Assembly: GCF_030345095.1 (NCBI RefSeq) | Contig: NZ_CP128360.1 | Span: 1,302,001-1,366,000 of the forward strand | Direction of reading: 5' to 3' | Source: Solwaraspora sp. WMMA2056 | GTDB lineage: Bacteria; Actinomycetota; Actinomycetes; Mycobacteriales; Micromonosporaceae | DNA: 64,000 nucleotides | Part shown: piece after piece, positions 8,271 through 17,387 of the stretch | Layout of the letters: each line of letters begins with the position of its first letter | Numbering within the stretch: the first letter of the stretch is position 1 | Made by a program: the position numbers and the translations under genes | The notes under the pieces: generated by a model | Seen by the model: the letters and a program-made list of their open reading frames with translations, nothing else | The model's database searches: none | Told to the model about the DNA's origin: nothing

Positions 8271-8942
8271 CACGGTGCCACCGAGCGCGGTGGCGTGTTC
8301 GACGGTCGCGTCGCAGTCGTTGACCGCGAAGTAGACCATCCAGTGGGCGGGCAGCTCGGCCGGCCAGTCGTCGCCGACCATCGGCATCATCCCGGCGACC
8401 GGCTGCTGCTCGACCAGCCACTCCGTGTACATGATCGGGGGGAACGGGGTGTCGCGTACCTCCCAGTCGAACACCTCGCCGTAGAACTCCTTGGCACCGT
8501 CGGGGTCGCGGGTGGTCAGCTCGTTCCAGCAGAGCGCACCGGGCACGTTCATCAACTCGGCACCGACCATCCCGACCGGCTGCCAGACGGCGAAGCTGGC
8601 ACCGCCCGGGTCGGTGAAGACGGCGGCCCGCCCCCGGTCCAGCACGTCGAACGGCGGCATCAGTACGGTGCCGCCGGCCGACTCCACCAGTTTGGCGGTG
8701 GCCTGGGCGTCCAGGGTGCCGATGTAGGTGGTCCAGGTGGGCGGTTGCCCGTCGGTGGAGACCGCGCCGGCACCGGCGACCAGCTTGTCGTCCTTGCTGA
8801 ACAGGACGTACCCCTCACCGTCCGGCTCATCGGGCATCCGGGCGGTCCAGCCGAACAGTTCGCCGTAGAACCGGATCGCACCAGCCAGGTCGGGGGTGCC
8901 GAGATCGACCCAGGCGGGGACCCCGGCTGCGGCGACGGACAT
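8175..8942 (-). CDS. VOC-family protein with two glyoxalase-like domains (CFP30B/Rv0577-like)
   Basis: 255 residues forming two tandem vicinal-oxygen-chelate units. The first opens WVDLGTPDLAGAIRFYGELFGW and ends in FTDPGGASFAVWQ; the second runs from CWNELTTRDPDGAKEFYGEVF to VLHDPQGAFFSVI. Overall order and motifs closely resemble the mycobacterial secreted antigen CFP30B/Rv0577. No signal peptide is visible. The metal site and substrate cannot be deduced. GGAGGAG precedes the ATG. It is divergent from the hemerythrin fusion gene and its 3' end overlaps the ABC ATPase gene. Confidence 0.88.
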   Translation of the reverse strand: MSVAAAGVPAWVDLGTPDLAGAIRFYGELFGWTARMPDEPDGEGYVLFSKDDKLVAGAGAVSTDGQPPTWTTYIGTLDAQATAKLVESAGGTVLMPPFDVLDRGRAAVFTDPGGASFAVWQPVGMVGAELMNVPGALCWNELTTRDPDGAKEFYGEVFDWEVRDTPFPPIMYTEWLVEQQPVAGMMPMVGDDWPAELPAHWMVYFAVNDCDATVEHATALGGTVSVAPTDLPHGRFAVLHDPQGAFFSVIRIAGD

Positions 8943-9140
8943 GACGGCCTCTCCTCCTGCGGGACGTCGGGCGCACCCCACTGACCGCATCGTGGCACCC
9001 GACCGGGCCGTGGCGCGCGCGATCGGGCCGAAACGACCGGCGGTACGGCGAATCTTAGGCGCGGTGTCGGGTATCCGCGCCACAGGCGGGCGGCCACCCA
9101 GCGGCGGTGGCGCGCGGGACGGACGCGACCAGGGGGAGCG

Positions 9141-10769
9141 ATGGGACAAGTGATCGAGGCACTGCCGGGTGACATCGACCGGGCGATCCGCGACGACCAC
9201 ATCCTGCTGGACCGGATCTTCCAGCGGCTGGAGGCAGGCCAGGGGGACCGGCGGATCCTCGCCGACCAGGTGGTGTTCCGGATGTCCATGCACCTGGTCG
9301 CCGAGGAGCAGACCCTCGACCCGGTACTCGACGAGCCCGAGGTGGCGCAGCGGATGGCTGCCGGCGGGCTGCCGGCCGAAGCGGTGGCCGATCTGATCGG
9401 CCGGGGCCGGGACACCCGGCAACGGATCAAGGAGGCGGCGGCGGAGATCGACCGGTCCAAACCCGGCAACCTGGACTTCGAGGAGGCGCTCAACCACCTG
9501 ATCGCCGACGTCCGGCGGCAGGCCACCGAGCAGGAGGGCATCCTGCTGCCGGCGTTGCGGGCCGCCGTCGGACCGCAGCGGATGGCGCAGCTGGGGGAGC
9601 AGTTCAGCGCCGCCAAGCACCGGGCACCGACGCACCCGCACCCGCAGGCACCGAACACCGCCCGGGGCGGTCGGCTGCTGGGCGGGCCGACCGCGCTGCT
9701 CGACCGGCTGCGGGACCGGACGTCGGGGCGGCGCGGCTGGGTCGCCACCGACGCCTCCGGGTTGCTGGAGCCGCAGTCGCAGGCGCTGCTGGACGCGTTC
9801 GCCGCGCTGGGGCCCCGGCCGACCGAGATCCTCGACCCGGCGGAGGCCCGCCGGCAGCCGACGCTCACCGACGCGGTGGCCCGGATCCGCGCCGACCGGG
9901 GCGACCTCGACGAACGGGAACCGGTCGACTCGGTCTTCGACTACGTGATCGACGGGCCCGGCGGCGGGCTGACCCTGCGGGTGTACCGGCCGACGTCGGC
10001 CTCACCGTCGGCCGGCCTGCCGGTGCTGGTCTACCTCTACGCCGGCGGCTGGGTGGTCGGCAGCCTGGACACCTACGACGCCACCCCCCGGGCGCTGTGC
10101 AACCGGGAGCGGTGCATGGTGGTCGCCGTCGACTACCGGCACGCGCCGGAGCATCCCTTCCCCGCCGCCCACGACGACGTCCTCGCCGCCACCCGGTGGC
10201 TGCTGGCCAACGCCGGGGAGATCGGCGGGGATCCGCAGCGGATCGCGATCGCCGGGGAGGCAGCCGGCGGCAACATGGCGGCGGCGACCTGCCTGCAACT
10301 GCGTGACGCCGGCGAACGGCTGCCCCTGCTCCAGGTGCTGATCTACCCGCTGACCAGCATCGTCGTCGATGACGACTCGACCGTGGACGCCGCCGACGCG
10401 GCACCGTTGAACCGGGCGATGCTGAGCTGGTTCGCCCGGCACACCTTCCCGTCGGCGCAGCTGCTCGCCGATCCCCGGGTGGCGCTGCTCGACGTGCCGG
10501 TGCAGCGCCTCGCCGGACTGCCGCCAGCGGTGGTGATCACCGTGGAGCGGGATCCGCTGCGCAGCCAGGGGCAGGAGTTCGCCGCCCGGCTGCGGGCCGC
10601 CGGGGTGCCGGTCGAGCACATCCACTACGACGGCGTACCGCATGAGTTCTTCGGCATGGGGGCGGTGCTGGACGTGGCGGTGCAGGCCCAGGACCGGGTG
10701 GCGGCCGCACTGCACGCGGCGTTCAACCCGTCCGGTCAGTCGTCCAGTGGCTGGCCCACCGGGATCTGA
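9141..10769 (+). CDS. Hemerythrin-HHE / alpha-beta-hydrolase fusion lacking the catalytic serine
   Basis: 542 residues. Residues about 8-145 form a hemerythrin-like four-helix domain with candidate ligands His20, His51, Glu55 and His119; where the last helix normally has His-x4-E it reads QATEQE, so one ligand is missing. A linker (160-200) leads to a hormone-sensitive-lipase-type domain (about 255-535). There the oxyanion HGGGW motif is YAGGW (300-304) and the GDSAGG nucleophile elbow is GEAAGG (372-377), so the serine is Ala374. Asp471 (ERDPLR) and His501 (PHEFF) remain. The fusion and substitutions are read from the codons; a sensory or binding role is inference. A GGGGGAG ribosome-binding site precedes the ATG. 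Confidence 0.85.
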   Translation: MGQVIEALPGDIDRAIRDDHILLDRIFQRLEAGQGDRRILADQVVFRMSMHLVAEEQTLDPVLDEPEVAQRMAAGGLPAEAVADLIGRGRDTRQRIKEAAAEIDRSKPGNLDFEEALNHLIADVRRQATEQEGILLPALRAAVGPQRMAQLGEQFSAAKHRAPTHPHPQAPNTARGGRLLGGPTALLDRLRDRTSGRRGWVATDASGLLEPQSQALLDAFAALGPRPTEILDPAEARRQPTLTDAVARIRADRGDLDEREPVDSVFDYVIDGPGGGLTLRVYRPTSASPSAGLPVLVYLYAGGWVVGSLDTYDATPRALCNRERCMVVAVDYRHAPEHPFPAAHDDVLAATRWLLANAGEIGGDPQRIAIAGEAAGGNMAAATCLQLRDAGERLPLLQVLIYPLTSIVVDDDSTVDAADAAPLNRAMLSWFARHTFPSAQLLADPRVALLDVPVQRLAGLPPAVVITVERDPLRSQGQEFAARLRAAGVPVEHIHYDGVPHEFFGMGAVLDVAVQAQDRVAAALHAAFNPSGQSSSGWPTGI

Positions 10770-10785
10770 CCCCGGCGGCTGCGGT

Positions 10786-11763
10786 TCAGCGTTCGACGAG
10801 GTCGGCGACGGTGTTGACCAGGCCGGCCACGGTCGCCGCGTCCCGGGTGCTCGCCACGAGGTAGCGCCCGCCGGACAGCTCGACCCGCACCCCCGGGCCG
10901 GATCCGGTGATCAGGCCACGACCCCGCATGTCGGGATGCAGCCGGTATCCCCAGCCGCCCCACTCGGCTACCCGGACGGTGGTTTCGACCGCGCCGGCGA
11001 TCTCCCGCGCCGGGACCGTCAGCCGGGGCCAGCCGAACGGGCCGAACCCGATGTGGATGCCGGTCCGGTCGATGCTCAGCCGGTTGACCAGCGTCAGGCC
11101 CACCAGCGCTGCGGCGAACAGCGCCGGGCTGGCCGCCCAGATGTTGAGCCAGAACGCGACCAGCGCGGTCAGCAGCAGCAGCGGGACCAGCAGCCAGAAC
11201 CCGTGACGGGACACCGCCGCCGGCGCGGTCCAGCTGCCCGTACCGGGCGGCAGCGGCACCCGGGGCAGGTCGGCGGCGGGTCGGCCGGCTGCGGCCGGTG
11301 CCGCCGGTGGTGGGCCGCAGGCCCGGTACGCCGCGAAGGTCCAGCCGCTGACGCCGATCAGCAGCGCCGGCACGTGCCAGCTCGGTGCCGGTGCCTGCGC
11401 CGGATCCAGTACGTCGATCGACAGCGACACGGTGGTCAGCCAGATCGCGGCGACGAAGGCCGCCACCGCCGCCCCGATGGTGATCAGCCACCGGCGGAGC
11501 CGCCACCGCAGCCCCAGCGGCAGCACGCCGACGGCGGCGAGCACCGCCCCGACGGAGGCCCCGATCGTGTACCCGGTGACGCTGTTGGTCAGCGAACTCG
11601 TCGCGTCGACCACGTCGGCGGCGTTCCAGTGCATCGGCAGCCGGTGCGGCAGCCGGTGGCGCAGCAGTTCGGCGGTGATCGGCACCAGGGCGACCGGTAC
11701 GACGGCGAGCAGGAAGGCGAGCAGCCGGCGCAGCCCGCCGCCGGTCGACTTCTCCTCGCTCAC
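10786..11763 (-). CDS. DUF1648/PH-domain membrane protein
   Basis: 325 residues. The N-terminus has a membrane helix and LPMHWNAADVVD, the HWN motif of DUF1648 proteins. More helices follow at about 70-90, 95-115 and 130-145, then a proline-rich loop and another pair at about 190-230. The C-terminal third is a bacterial PH-like beta domain (LSIDRTGIHIGFG, RVELSGGRYLVAST). Such proteins are usually of unknown role at the membrane. It is convergent with the hemerythrin fusion gene, 16 bp apart. Confidence 0.8.
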   Translation of the reverse strand: MSEEKSTGGGLRRLLAFLLAVVPVALVPITAELLRHRLPHRLPMHWNAADVVDATSSLTNSVTGYTIGASVGAVLAAVGVLPLGLRWRLRRWLITIGAAVAAFVAAIWLTTVSLSIDVLDPAQAPAPSWHVPALLIGVSGWTFAAYRACGPPPAAPAAAGRPAADLPRVPLPPGTGSWTAPAAVSRHGFWLLVPLLLLTALVAFWLNIWAASPALFAAALVGLTLVNRLSIDRTGIHIGFGPFGWPRLTVPAREIAGAVETTVRVAEWGGWGYRLHPDMRGRGLITGSGPGVRVELSGGRYLVASTRDAATVAGLVNTVADLVER

Positions 11764-11821
11764 CTGGCGATTGTTCCGCAGCGGTCGGTGCCGGACCGGG
11801 GCGGGTCCGGGGTGGTCACAC

Positions 11822-13114
11822 TCAGTCGTCTGCTAGCGCCGCCGACGGGCTGGCCGGCGCGCCCAGCCCGGCCATGAGCGTGGCGGTGACCGCCGGATCC
11901 GGTAGCTGGTCGACGGTCCGCTGCGGCCAACTGCGCTGCACGCTCTGGAAGATGACCCGGTCGAACTCCGGCACCTGACCGGCGCGGGCCATCGGCAGGA
12001 AATCGTCCCAGTGCAAGGTGTGCAGCTGCGCGAAGTACGGTGTCAGCTGCGCCTCGGCCAGGTAGAAGAACGAGTCGTACACCACCAGGGTCCGACCGGG
12101 CACCATCGGCGTACCGTCCGGGGCGACCGTGGTGTGGACCCGCTCGGTACGCCCCGAGGCCAGCTCGGTGGCCGTGGTCTCCACGGTGACACCCTCCCGG
12201 CGCACGACCCAGTTCGCCACCTTGTCCTTGCGGGGGATGCCCATCAGCGGGTAGAGGTCGCCGGCCAGGCTCCGGTCGGGCCGCTGCTGCGCGCCCGGTG
12301 CGTCGCGCAGCTCGTCCGGCGCACCGCCCCGGACGGCCAGTCGCTCAAGTACGGCACGGGTGAACATCATCGCGCCCTGGTAGCTCCAGTGGCTGTCGCC
12401 GGTCTGCCAGATCCGACCTGGTTCGGCCAGCTCCGCTTCGGCGAACTGTGGCCAGAGGGTCACCACCGGCCCGGCGTGGTCGTCGCCCCACTGTGCCTGG
12501 GACTGCTCCCGCACCGGGTCGGCGCAGACCATCAGCACGTCCGCCGGCCAGCCGAGCTTGTGCCGCAGTACGGAGGTCTTGTCCGGCGCGACGACGAAGA
12601 GCACGTCCTTGCCGGAGGCCCGGGCGGTTTCCTCGAACGACCGCAGGCGGGCGTCGACCGCCTCGGCGTCGAAGGGCGTGAGGCAGGGTTTGGTGAAGTC
12701 CTCCGTGAAGAACGGCACCTGGTCCTCGCCGACGTAGACCCTGCTGCTGAAGCTGGTCCCCAGCCCGTCGTACCCGACTTTGCCGACCGCCTTGACCACC
12801 TGACGCCGCAGGGTCAGCCGGTCCCGCAGGGCCGCGTCGAACTGGCGGTAGGTGTCGGTGTCGGCGACCGTGTCGGAGTTCAGCTCGGGGAAGGGCACCG
12901 AGGCCCGGTTCTCCACCGCGTCGTCGGCATCCCGGATGCTCATCAGGGTCGGCACCAGCAGTAGTGCCGCCAGCCCGAGGGTGAGCAGCCGGGCCGCGAG
13001 TCGACTACGCCGACCGGCCTGCGCCGTACCGTCGGCCGGGTCGCCGGGGTCGGTCGTGGTGCCCGGGCTGTCGGTCTGCCCACGGTCGCGTGCGAGATTC
13101 GGCGTCTGGGTCAT
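11822..13114 (-). CDS. AlgJ/AlgX-like SGNH acyltransferase
   Basis: 430 residues: a cytoplasmic N-terminus, one membrane anchor (about 43-60), then an extracytoplasmic SGNH fold of the ALGX/AlgJ type. The Asp-x-His pair is in TGDSHWSYQGA and the nucleophile serine in VVYDSFFY. In alginate-like O-acetylation these proteins move the acetyl group delivered by an MBOAT partner onto a polymer. The gene follows the MBOAT gene by 8 bp on the same strand, supporting an AlgI/AlgJ-type pair. The polymer is unknown; no polysaccharide synthase is adjacent. Confidence 0.85.
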   Translation of the reverse strand: MTQTPNLARDRGQTDSPGTTTDPGDPADGTAQAGRRSRLAARLLTLGLAALLLVPTLMSIRDADDAVENRASVPFPELNSDTVADTDTYRQFDAALRDRLTLRRQVVKAVGKVGYDGLGTSFSSRVYVGEDQVPFFTEDFTKPCLTPFDAEAVDARLRSFEETARASGKDVLFVVAPDKTSVLRHKLGWPADVLMVCADPVREQSQAQWGDDHAGPVVTLWPQFAEAELAEPGRIWQTGDSHWSYQGAMMFTRAVLERLAVRGGAPDELRDAPGAQQRPDRSLAGDLYPLMGIPRKDKVANWVVRREGVTVETTATELASGRTERVHTTVAPDGTPMVPGRTLVVYDSFFYLAEAQLTPYFAQLHTLHWDDFLPMARAGQVPEFDRVIFQSVQRSWPQRTVDQLPDPAVTATLMAGLGAPASPSAALADD

Positions 13115-13122
13115 CGGAATCC

Positions 13123-14571
13123 TCAGAACTGGAAGTAGAGGAACGGGCTGAAGTCGATCCAGAGCGCGCCCACGACCGCCACGCCGAGCAGCACCGGGGC
13201 GGTGACGGTGGCCACCCGCATGCGGAAGCCCTGGAACTGGCCGTGCACCAACTGGAAACCGGTCGTCGACCGGGGCGCGAAGAACGCGGCCACGCCCAGC
13301 AGGATCGCCGCGACGGTCAACGGGGTGAGCGTGACCAGCACCACCGGCGGTGGCGCGGCCAGCCCGCCGGTCACCATCGCGTTCCAGATCTGCCCGGTCT
13401 GGGTCATCGTCTGGGACCGGAACGGGACCCAGGCGGCGATGATGAACACGGCGGTCACCACTCGACGTAGCCAGGTCAGCCGGGTGCTGTCACGAACGCC
13501 GGTGATCCGCTCGACCAACAGACCGAGGCTGTGCAGCCCGCCCCAGACCAGGAACGGCCAGGTGGCGCCGTGCCACAGCGAGGTGAGCAGGAAGGTGATC
13601 AGCAGGGCCGCGTACTCCCGCCGGAGCCCGTGTCGACTGCCGCCGAGCGGGATGTAGACGTAGTCCCGGAACCACCGGGAGAGCGTCATGTGCCAGCGCC
13701 GCCAGAAGTCCGCCGGCCCCAGCGCGGTGTACGGCGCCCGGAAGTTCTCCGGGAAGCGGAACCCGAACAACATGGCCAGCCCGATCGCCATGTCGGAGTA
13801 TCCGCTGAAGTCGAAATAGATCTGGACGGTGTAGGCGACGGCGGCCAGCCATGCCGTCGGGGCGGACATGTCACCGCCTGCCGAACCGAAAGCGGCGTCC
13901 GCGACGATACCTGCGGAATCGGCGATGCACACTTTCTTCGCCAGACCCCAGGCGAATCGGGTGATCCCGTACACCGCCATTTCCAGGTGCACGTCGCGGC
14001 GGCTCTTCAGTTCGTCGACGATCTCCGCGTACCGGACGATCGGGCCGGCGATCTGGTGTGGAAAGAGGAAGAGGTAGAGCAGGTAGTCGCGTAGCGACCG
14101 TTCTGCCGGGATCGCGCCCCGGGCGGTGTCCACGACGTACGAGATGGCGTGGAAGGTGAAGAACGAGATACCCAGCGGCAGCGCCCAGGTGACCGGACCG
14201 ACGCCGAACCGGTCGCTCCACCCGATCGAGTCCGCGAAGTCGGCCAGGGGTGGCAGATATTTGAAGAGGAAGAGTGGTACGAGAAGCAACGCGATCAGCG
14301 AAACGATCGCGGCCTTCGGCATTGCGGCCCGGCCCCCGGCGTCCTGCGCGGCCTGGGCCCGTCGCCCGGCCCGCCATCCGATCAACGCCCCGAAGAAGCT
14401 GATCAGCCCCACGTAGAGCAGGACGCCGATTTCACCGCCGGCACCCCAGAAGTAGAAGAGCATGCTCGCGGCCAGCAGCCACAGGTTGCGCAGTCGGGCC
14501 GGCGCGGCCAGGTAGCCGAGCAGGGTCAGCGGCAGGAACAGGAACAGGAAGGTAGGGGACGAGAAGGCCAT
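13123..14571 (-). CDS. MBOAT-family O-acyltransferase (AlgI/DltB-like)
   Basis: 482 residues, about ten membrane helices. AlgI hallmarks are the opening MAFSSPTFLFLFLP, the FFGLISF-like early helices, LPLGISFFTFHAISYVVD (about 131-148), FPHQIAGPIVRY, YFDFSGYSDMAIG, and the catalytic histidine His334 in SLWHGATW, with His294 in the WRRWHMTLSRW helix. It should pass acetyl groups across the membrane to the downstream SGNH protein. It is first gene of a two-gene unit; the 196 bp upstream hold no gene. Confidence 0.92.
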   Translation of the reverse strand: MAFSSPTFLFLFLPLTLLGYLAAPARLRNLWLLAASMLFYFWGAGGEIGVLLYVGLISFFGALIGWRAGRRAQAAQDAGGRAAMPKAAIVSLIALLLVPLFLFKYLPPLADFADSIGWSDRFGVGPVTWALPLGISFFTFHAISYVVDTARGAIPAERSLRDYLLYLFLFPHQIAGPIVRYAEIVDELKSRRDVHLEMAVYGITRFAWGLAKKVCIADSAGIVADAAFGSAGGDMSAPTAWLAAVAYTVQIYFDFSGYSDMAIGLAMLFGFRFPENFRAPYTALGPADFWRRWHMTLSRWFRDYVYIPLGGSRHGLRREYAALLITFLLTSLWHGATWPFLVWGGLHSLGLLVERITGVRDSTRLTWLRRVVTAVFIIAAWVPFRSQTMTQTGQIWNAMVTGGLAAPPPVVLVTLTPLTVAAILLGVAAFFAPRSTTGFQLVHGQFQGFRMRVATVTAPVLLGVAVVGALWIDFSPFLYFQF

Positions 14572-14767
14572 TCTCGGACTTCCAGGTGAGTGGGGGGGCG
14601 GGCAGTGGCGGTACGGGGTGGGTCTGAGGCGAAAGGGTGTGGGGAGAAACGCGTCATGCTAACGGCAACTCGCGGTCGCCCCGACGCCGACTCCCAGTCG
14701 AGTGCGGACAGTGAAGTCGTTGTGGCCGAAGGTGTTTGGTGGACGGTGTTCGGGGCGCAGCGGCCGG

Positions 14768-16831
14768 TCAGTCGTCGGCGAGTGCGTCCGGCAGCGGCGC
14801 GCTGTGCAGCACCACCAGCCGGGACACCGCGCGGGTCAACACGACGTACAGCCGGTGCAGGCCGCGTGGCTCGGCGGCGACGATCTGTGCGGGCTCGACG
14901 ACGATCACGTGGTCGTACTCCAGGCCCTTGACGTCGGTGGCGGCGACCACGGTCACCCGTACCGCCGGGTCGGGGTCGTCGACGTCGGTGGTCGCGACGC
15001 CGGCGGCGGCCAGCGCGTCCCGCAGGCCGGCGGTCGTGTCCCGTGCGGCGATCACCCCGACCGAGCCGTCGTGCGTCAGGGCCGCGCGGACCTCGGCCAC
15101 CGTGGCGGTCGCCAGGTCTGCGACGGTACGCACGGACAGCGAGCCGTCGCGCCGCAGTGACACGCCCGGGGGCACGTCCACCCCGAGCGCGGGCAGCAAC
15201 CGGTTCGCCAGCGCCACCACCACCGCCGGCACCCGGAACCCGACCGACAGCGGCACCACCCGGGTCTGCGGGCGGCCCAGGTGGGTCAGGGCGTCGCGCC
15301 AGTCGGTGGCCGCCCACACGGCGGTGCCCTGCGCCAGGTCACCGAGCAGGGTGATCGAGCCGTGTTCGCTGCGCCGGGCGATCACCCGGCACTGCATCGG
15401 GGACAGGTCCTGTGCCTCGTCGACGATGACGTGGCCGAACCCGGCCGGCCGGTGCAGCAGCCCGGCGACCTCGTCGATGAGCACCAGATCGGCGTCGGTC
15501 CACCGCACACTGCCCAGCGAGCGGGCCGCCGGACGGATCAGCGCCGCCTGCTCGGCGTCGTCGAGCACCCCGGTCGCCGCGTCGGCCAGTCGGCGCGCGT
15601 CGGTGAGCAGCGCCGCCACCACCTGCGGTGCGGTCGGTGCGGGCCAGACCTGGTCCAGGAAGCCGCGTACCGGCGCGACCCGCGCCATCCGCCGCAGCCA
15701 GGCGTCGCTGGGCGACTCCGCCCGCCGGGTCTCGGCCTGGCGTTGCAGCAGCGCGACGACGCGGGCCAGCACCCGTTCCCGGCCGAGCAGGTACGGCGGA
15801 TTCTCGGCGCGGACCGTGGCGACGACCCGGTGCAGGGCCTCGGCACCGATCCGCCAGCGGTACGAGCCGTCGGCGACGGTGATCGGCTCCTGCGGCTCGC
15901 CGAGGTACGCGGCGACGGCCCGGCGCAGCACCTCGGCCATCCGGGGGTCGTGTTTGAGCGCGGCGACGGCGGGGTCGTCCACGCCCCGGACCGGCACCGC
16001 GTCGATCAGGTCGGCGATCGTGCACTGGGCGACCTCGACCTCGCCGAGCGCGGGTAGCACGTTCGCGATGTACGCCAGGAAGGCCCGGTTCGGTCCGATG
16101 ATCAGCACTCCGGCGCGGCGCAGCCGCTCCCGGTAGGCGTACAGCAGGTATGCGGCCCGGTGCAGGCCGACGGCGGTCTTGCCGGTGCCGGGCGCCCCCT
16201 GTACGCAGATCGAGGTGCCCAGGTCGGCGCGGACCAGCGCGTCCTGTTCGGGCTGGATGGTGGCGACGATGTCGCGCATCGGTCCGACCCGGGGCCGTTC
16301 GATCTCGGTGGTGAGGATGCGGGAGCTGGTGCCGAGCTCCTCGCCCCGGTCGAGGTGTTCGTCCTCGAAGCCGGTGATGTCGCCACCGACGTAGCCGAAC
16401 CGGCGGCGGACCCGTACCTGCTGCGGGTCGGCGGCGCTGGCCTGGTAGAAGGCGCGGCTGACCGGTGCCCGCCAGTCCAGGACGAGTGGTTCGCCGGCGT
16501 CGTCGGCGACGTGCCGCCGGCCGATGTGGTGGCGGCCTGTGATCTGGTCCGTCGGTGCGGTGGCCTGGTCCGTCGGTGCGGTGGCGTCGTCGGCCGGGCC
16601 GAAGTCGAGGCGGCCGAAGAACAGCGGGGTGTGCGGGTCGTCGGCCAGTTCGGCGACCCGTCGGGACAGGTGCCGGCCGAGGGTCTCGGCGGTGTACGCG
16701 TCCCCGGCGACGGTGTCCCCGGCGGCGAAGAGGGTCTCCGCCCGCTGCCGCATCCGCTGCAGCGCGGCGCGGGACGCGGCCAGGTGGGCGCGTTCGGTGG
16801 CGAGTTCGGTGTCGAGATCTGGTACGGGCAT
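14768..16831 (-). CDS. HelD/HelR-like RNA polymerase-associated UvrD-family ATPase
   Basis: 687 residues. A coiled-coil-like N-terminal arm (about 8-65) precedes the family block PLVLDWRAPVSRAFYQ (about 115-130) and YVGGDITGFEDEHL. Walker A is GAPGTGKT (212-219) and Walker B is VIVDEAQDLSP; C-terminal 2A elements include DVKGLEYDHVIVVEP and LYVVLTRAVSRL. This is the architecture of actinobacterial HelD/HelR, which recycles stalled RNA polymerase and can displace rifamycins. A 7-residue unit is repeated (ATAPTDQ twice, about 83-96, from a 21-bp tandem repeat at 16544-16585). No rifamycin-associated element was found upstream. Confidence 0.9.
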   Translation of the reverse strand: MPVPDLDTELATERAHLAASRAALQRMRQRAETLFAAGDTVAGDAYTAETLGRHLSRRVAELADDPHTPLFFGRLDFGPADDATAPTDQATAPTDQITGRHHIGRRHVADDAGEPLVLDWRAPVSRAFYQASAADPQQVRVRRRFGYVGGDITGFEDEHLDRGEELGTSSRILTTEIERPRVGPMRDIVATIQPEQDALVRADLGTSICVQGAPGTGKTAVGLHRAAYLLYAYRERLRRAGVLIIGPNRAFLAYIANVLPALGEVEVAQCTIADLIDAVPVRGVDDPAVAALKHDPRMAEVLRRAVAAYLGEPQEPITVADGSYRWRIGAEALHRVVATVRAENPPYLLGRERVLARVVALLQRQAETRRAESPSDAWLRRMARVAPVRGFLDQVWPAPTAPQVVAALLTDARRLADAATGVLDDAEQAALIRPAARSLGSVRWTDADLVLIDEVAGLLHRPAGFGHVIVDEAQDLSPMQCRVIARRSEHGSITLLGDLAQGTAVWAATDWRDALTHLGRPQTRVVPLSVGFRVPAVVVALANRLLPALGVDVPPGVSLRRDGSLSVRTVADLATATVAEVRAALTHDGSVGVIAARDTTAGLRDALAAAGVATTDVDDPDPAVRVTVVAATDVKGLEYDHVIVVEPAQIVAAEPRGLHRLYVVLTRAVSRLVVLHSAPLPDALADD

Positions 16832-17036
16832 GCGGACTCCAGCGCGGATCGTCGGCGTGCTCGCTCGCGTGTCCGGGTCGCCCGTCGGGGCCCCGGCGCG
16901 GTGACGTCCGTCAGCGGTGCCTGTTCACCATGGCCGTCAAGCGACCAGTGACACTACTCGCCGTCGTCGACGTCCTCCACCGATTTCGACCCGTACGCCG
17001 TCCGCCGGGTGTGGCGTCCGGACCGGCGCGGCGACC

Positions 17037-17387
17037 TCACAGGTCCAGGTGCAGCCGGATGGCGGCGTCGAGGTCCCGGAGCTGCTCCGGGGAGAGCGCA
17101 CCGAGCCGGCGATGCACCCGGGCGACGTCGATGGAGCGGATCTGCTCGGCCTGGCATTTGGAGGCCACGGTCAGCCCGGTACCCGGATCCGGCGGCAGCA
17201 GGATCTGAAACGGGTAGACCCGGGAGGTGTTGCTGGTCACCGGCGCGACGGTGATGACGCCCCGGCCGCGCGACACCGCGCTGCGGTTGGCGGCGTCGTT
17301 GCTGACCACGACCGATGGTCGGCGCTTGGCCGCCTCCGCTCCGATGATGGGGTTGAGGTCGACCAGGACCACGTCGCCCCGTTTCAC
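17037..17387 (-). CDS. MazF/PemK-type endoribonuclease toxin
   Basis: 116 residues, the usual MazF length. MKRGDVVLVDLNP opens the SH3-like barrel; RRPSVVVSND holds the catalytic arginine region, ITVAPVTSN the serine/threonine, and KCQAEQIRSIDVAR the conserved later strand. It should cleave single-stranded RNA at short motifs. Its ATG overlaps the stop of the upstream antitoxin gene (ATGA), the normal antitoxin-first order. Confidence 0.93.
   Translation of the reverse strand: MKRGDVVLVDLNPIIGAEAAKRRPSVVVSNDAANRSAVSRGRGVITVAPVTSNTSRVYPFQILLPPDPGTGLTVASKCQAEQIRSIDVARVHRRLGALSPEQLRDLDAAIRLHLDL

Noticed and set aside
16832-17036. Rifamycin-associated element upstream of the HelD-like gene
   Set aside because: I looked for the 19-bp inverted repeat described for rifamycin-inducible genes and found only GC-rich sequence including a simple GGGGCCCC palindrome.
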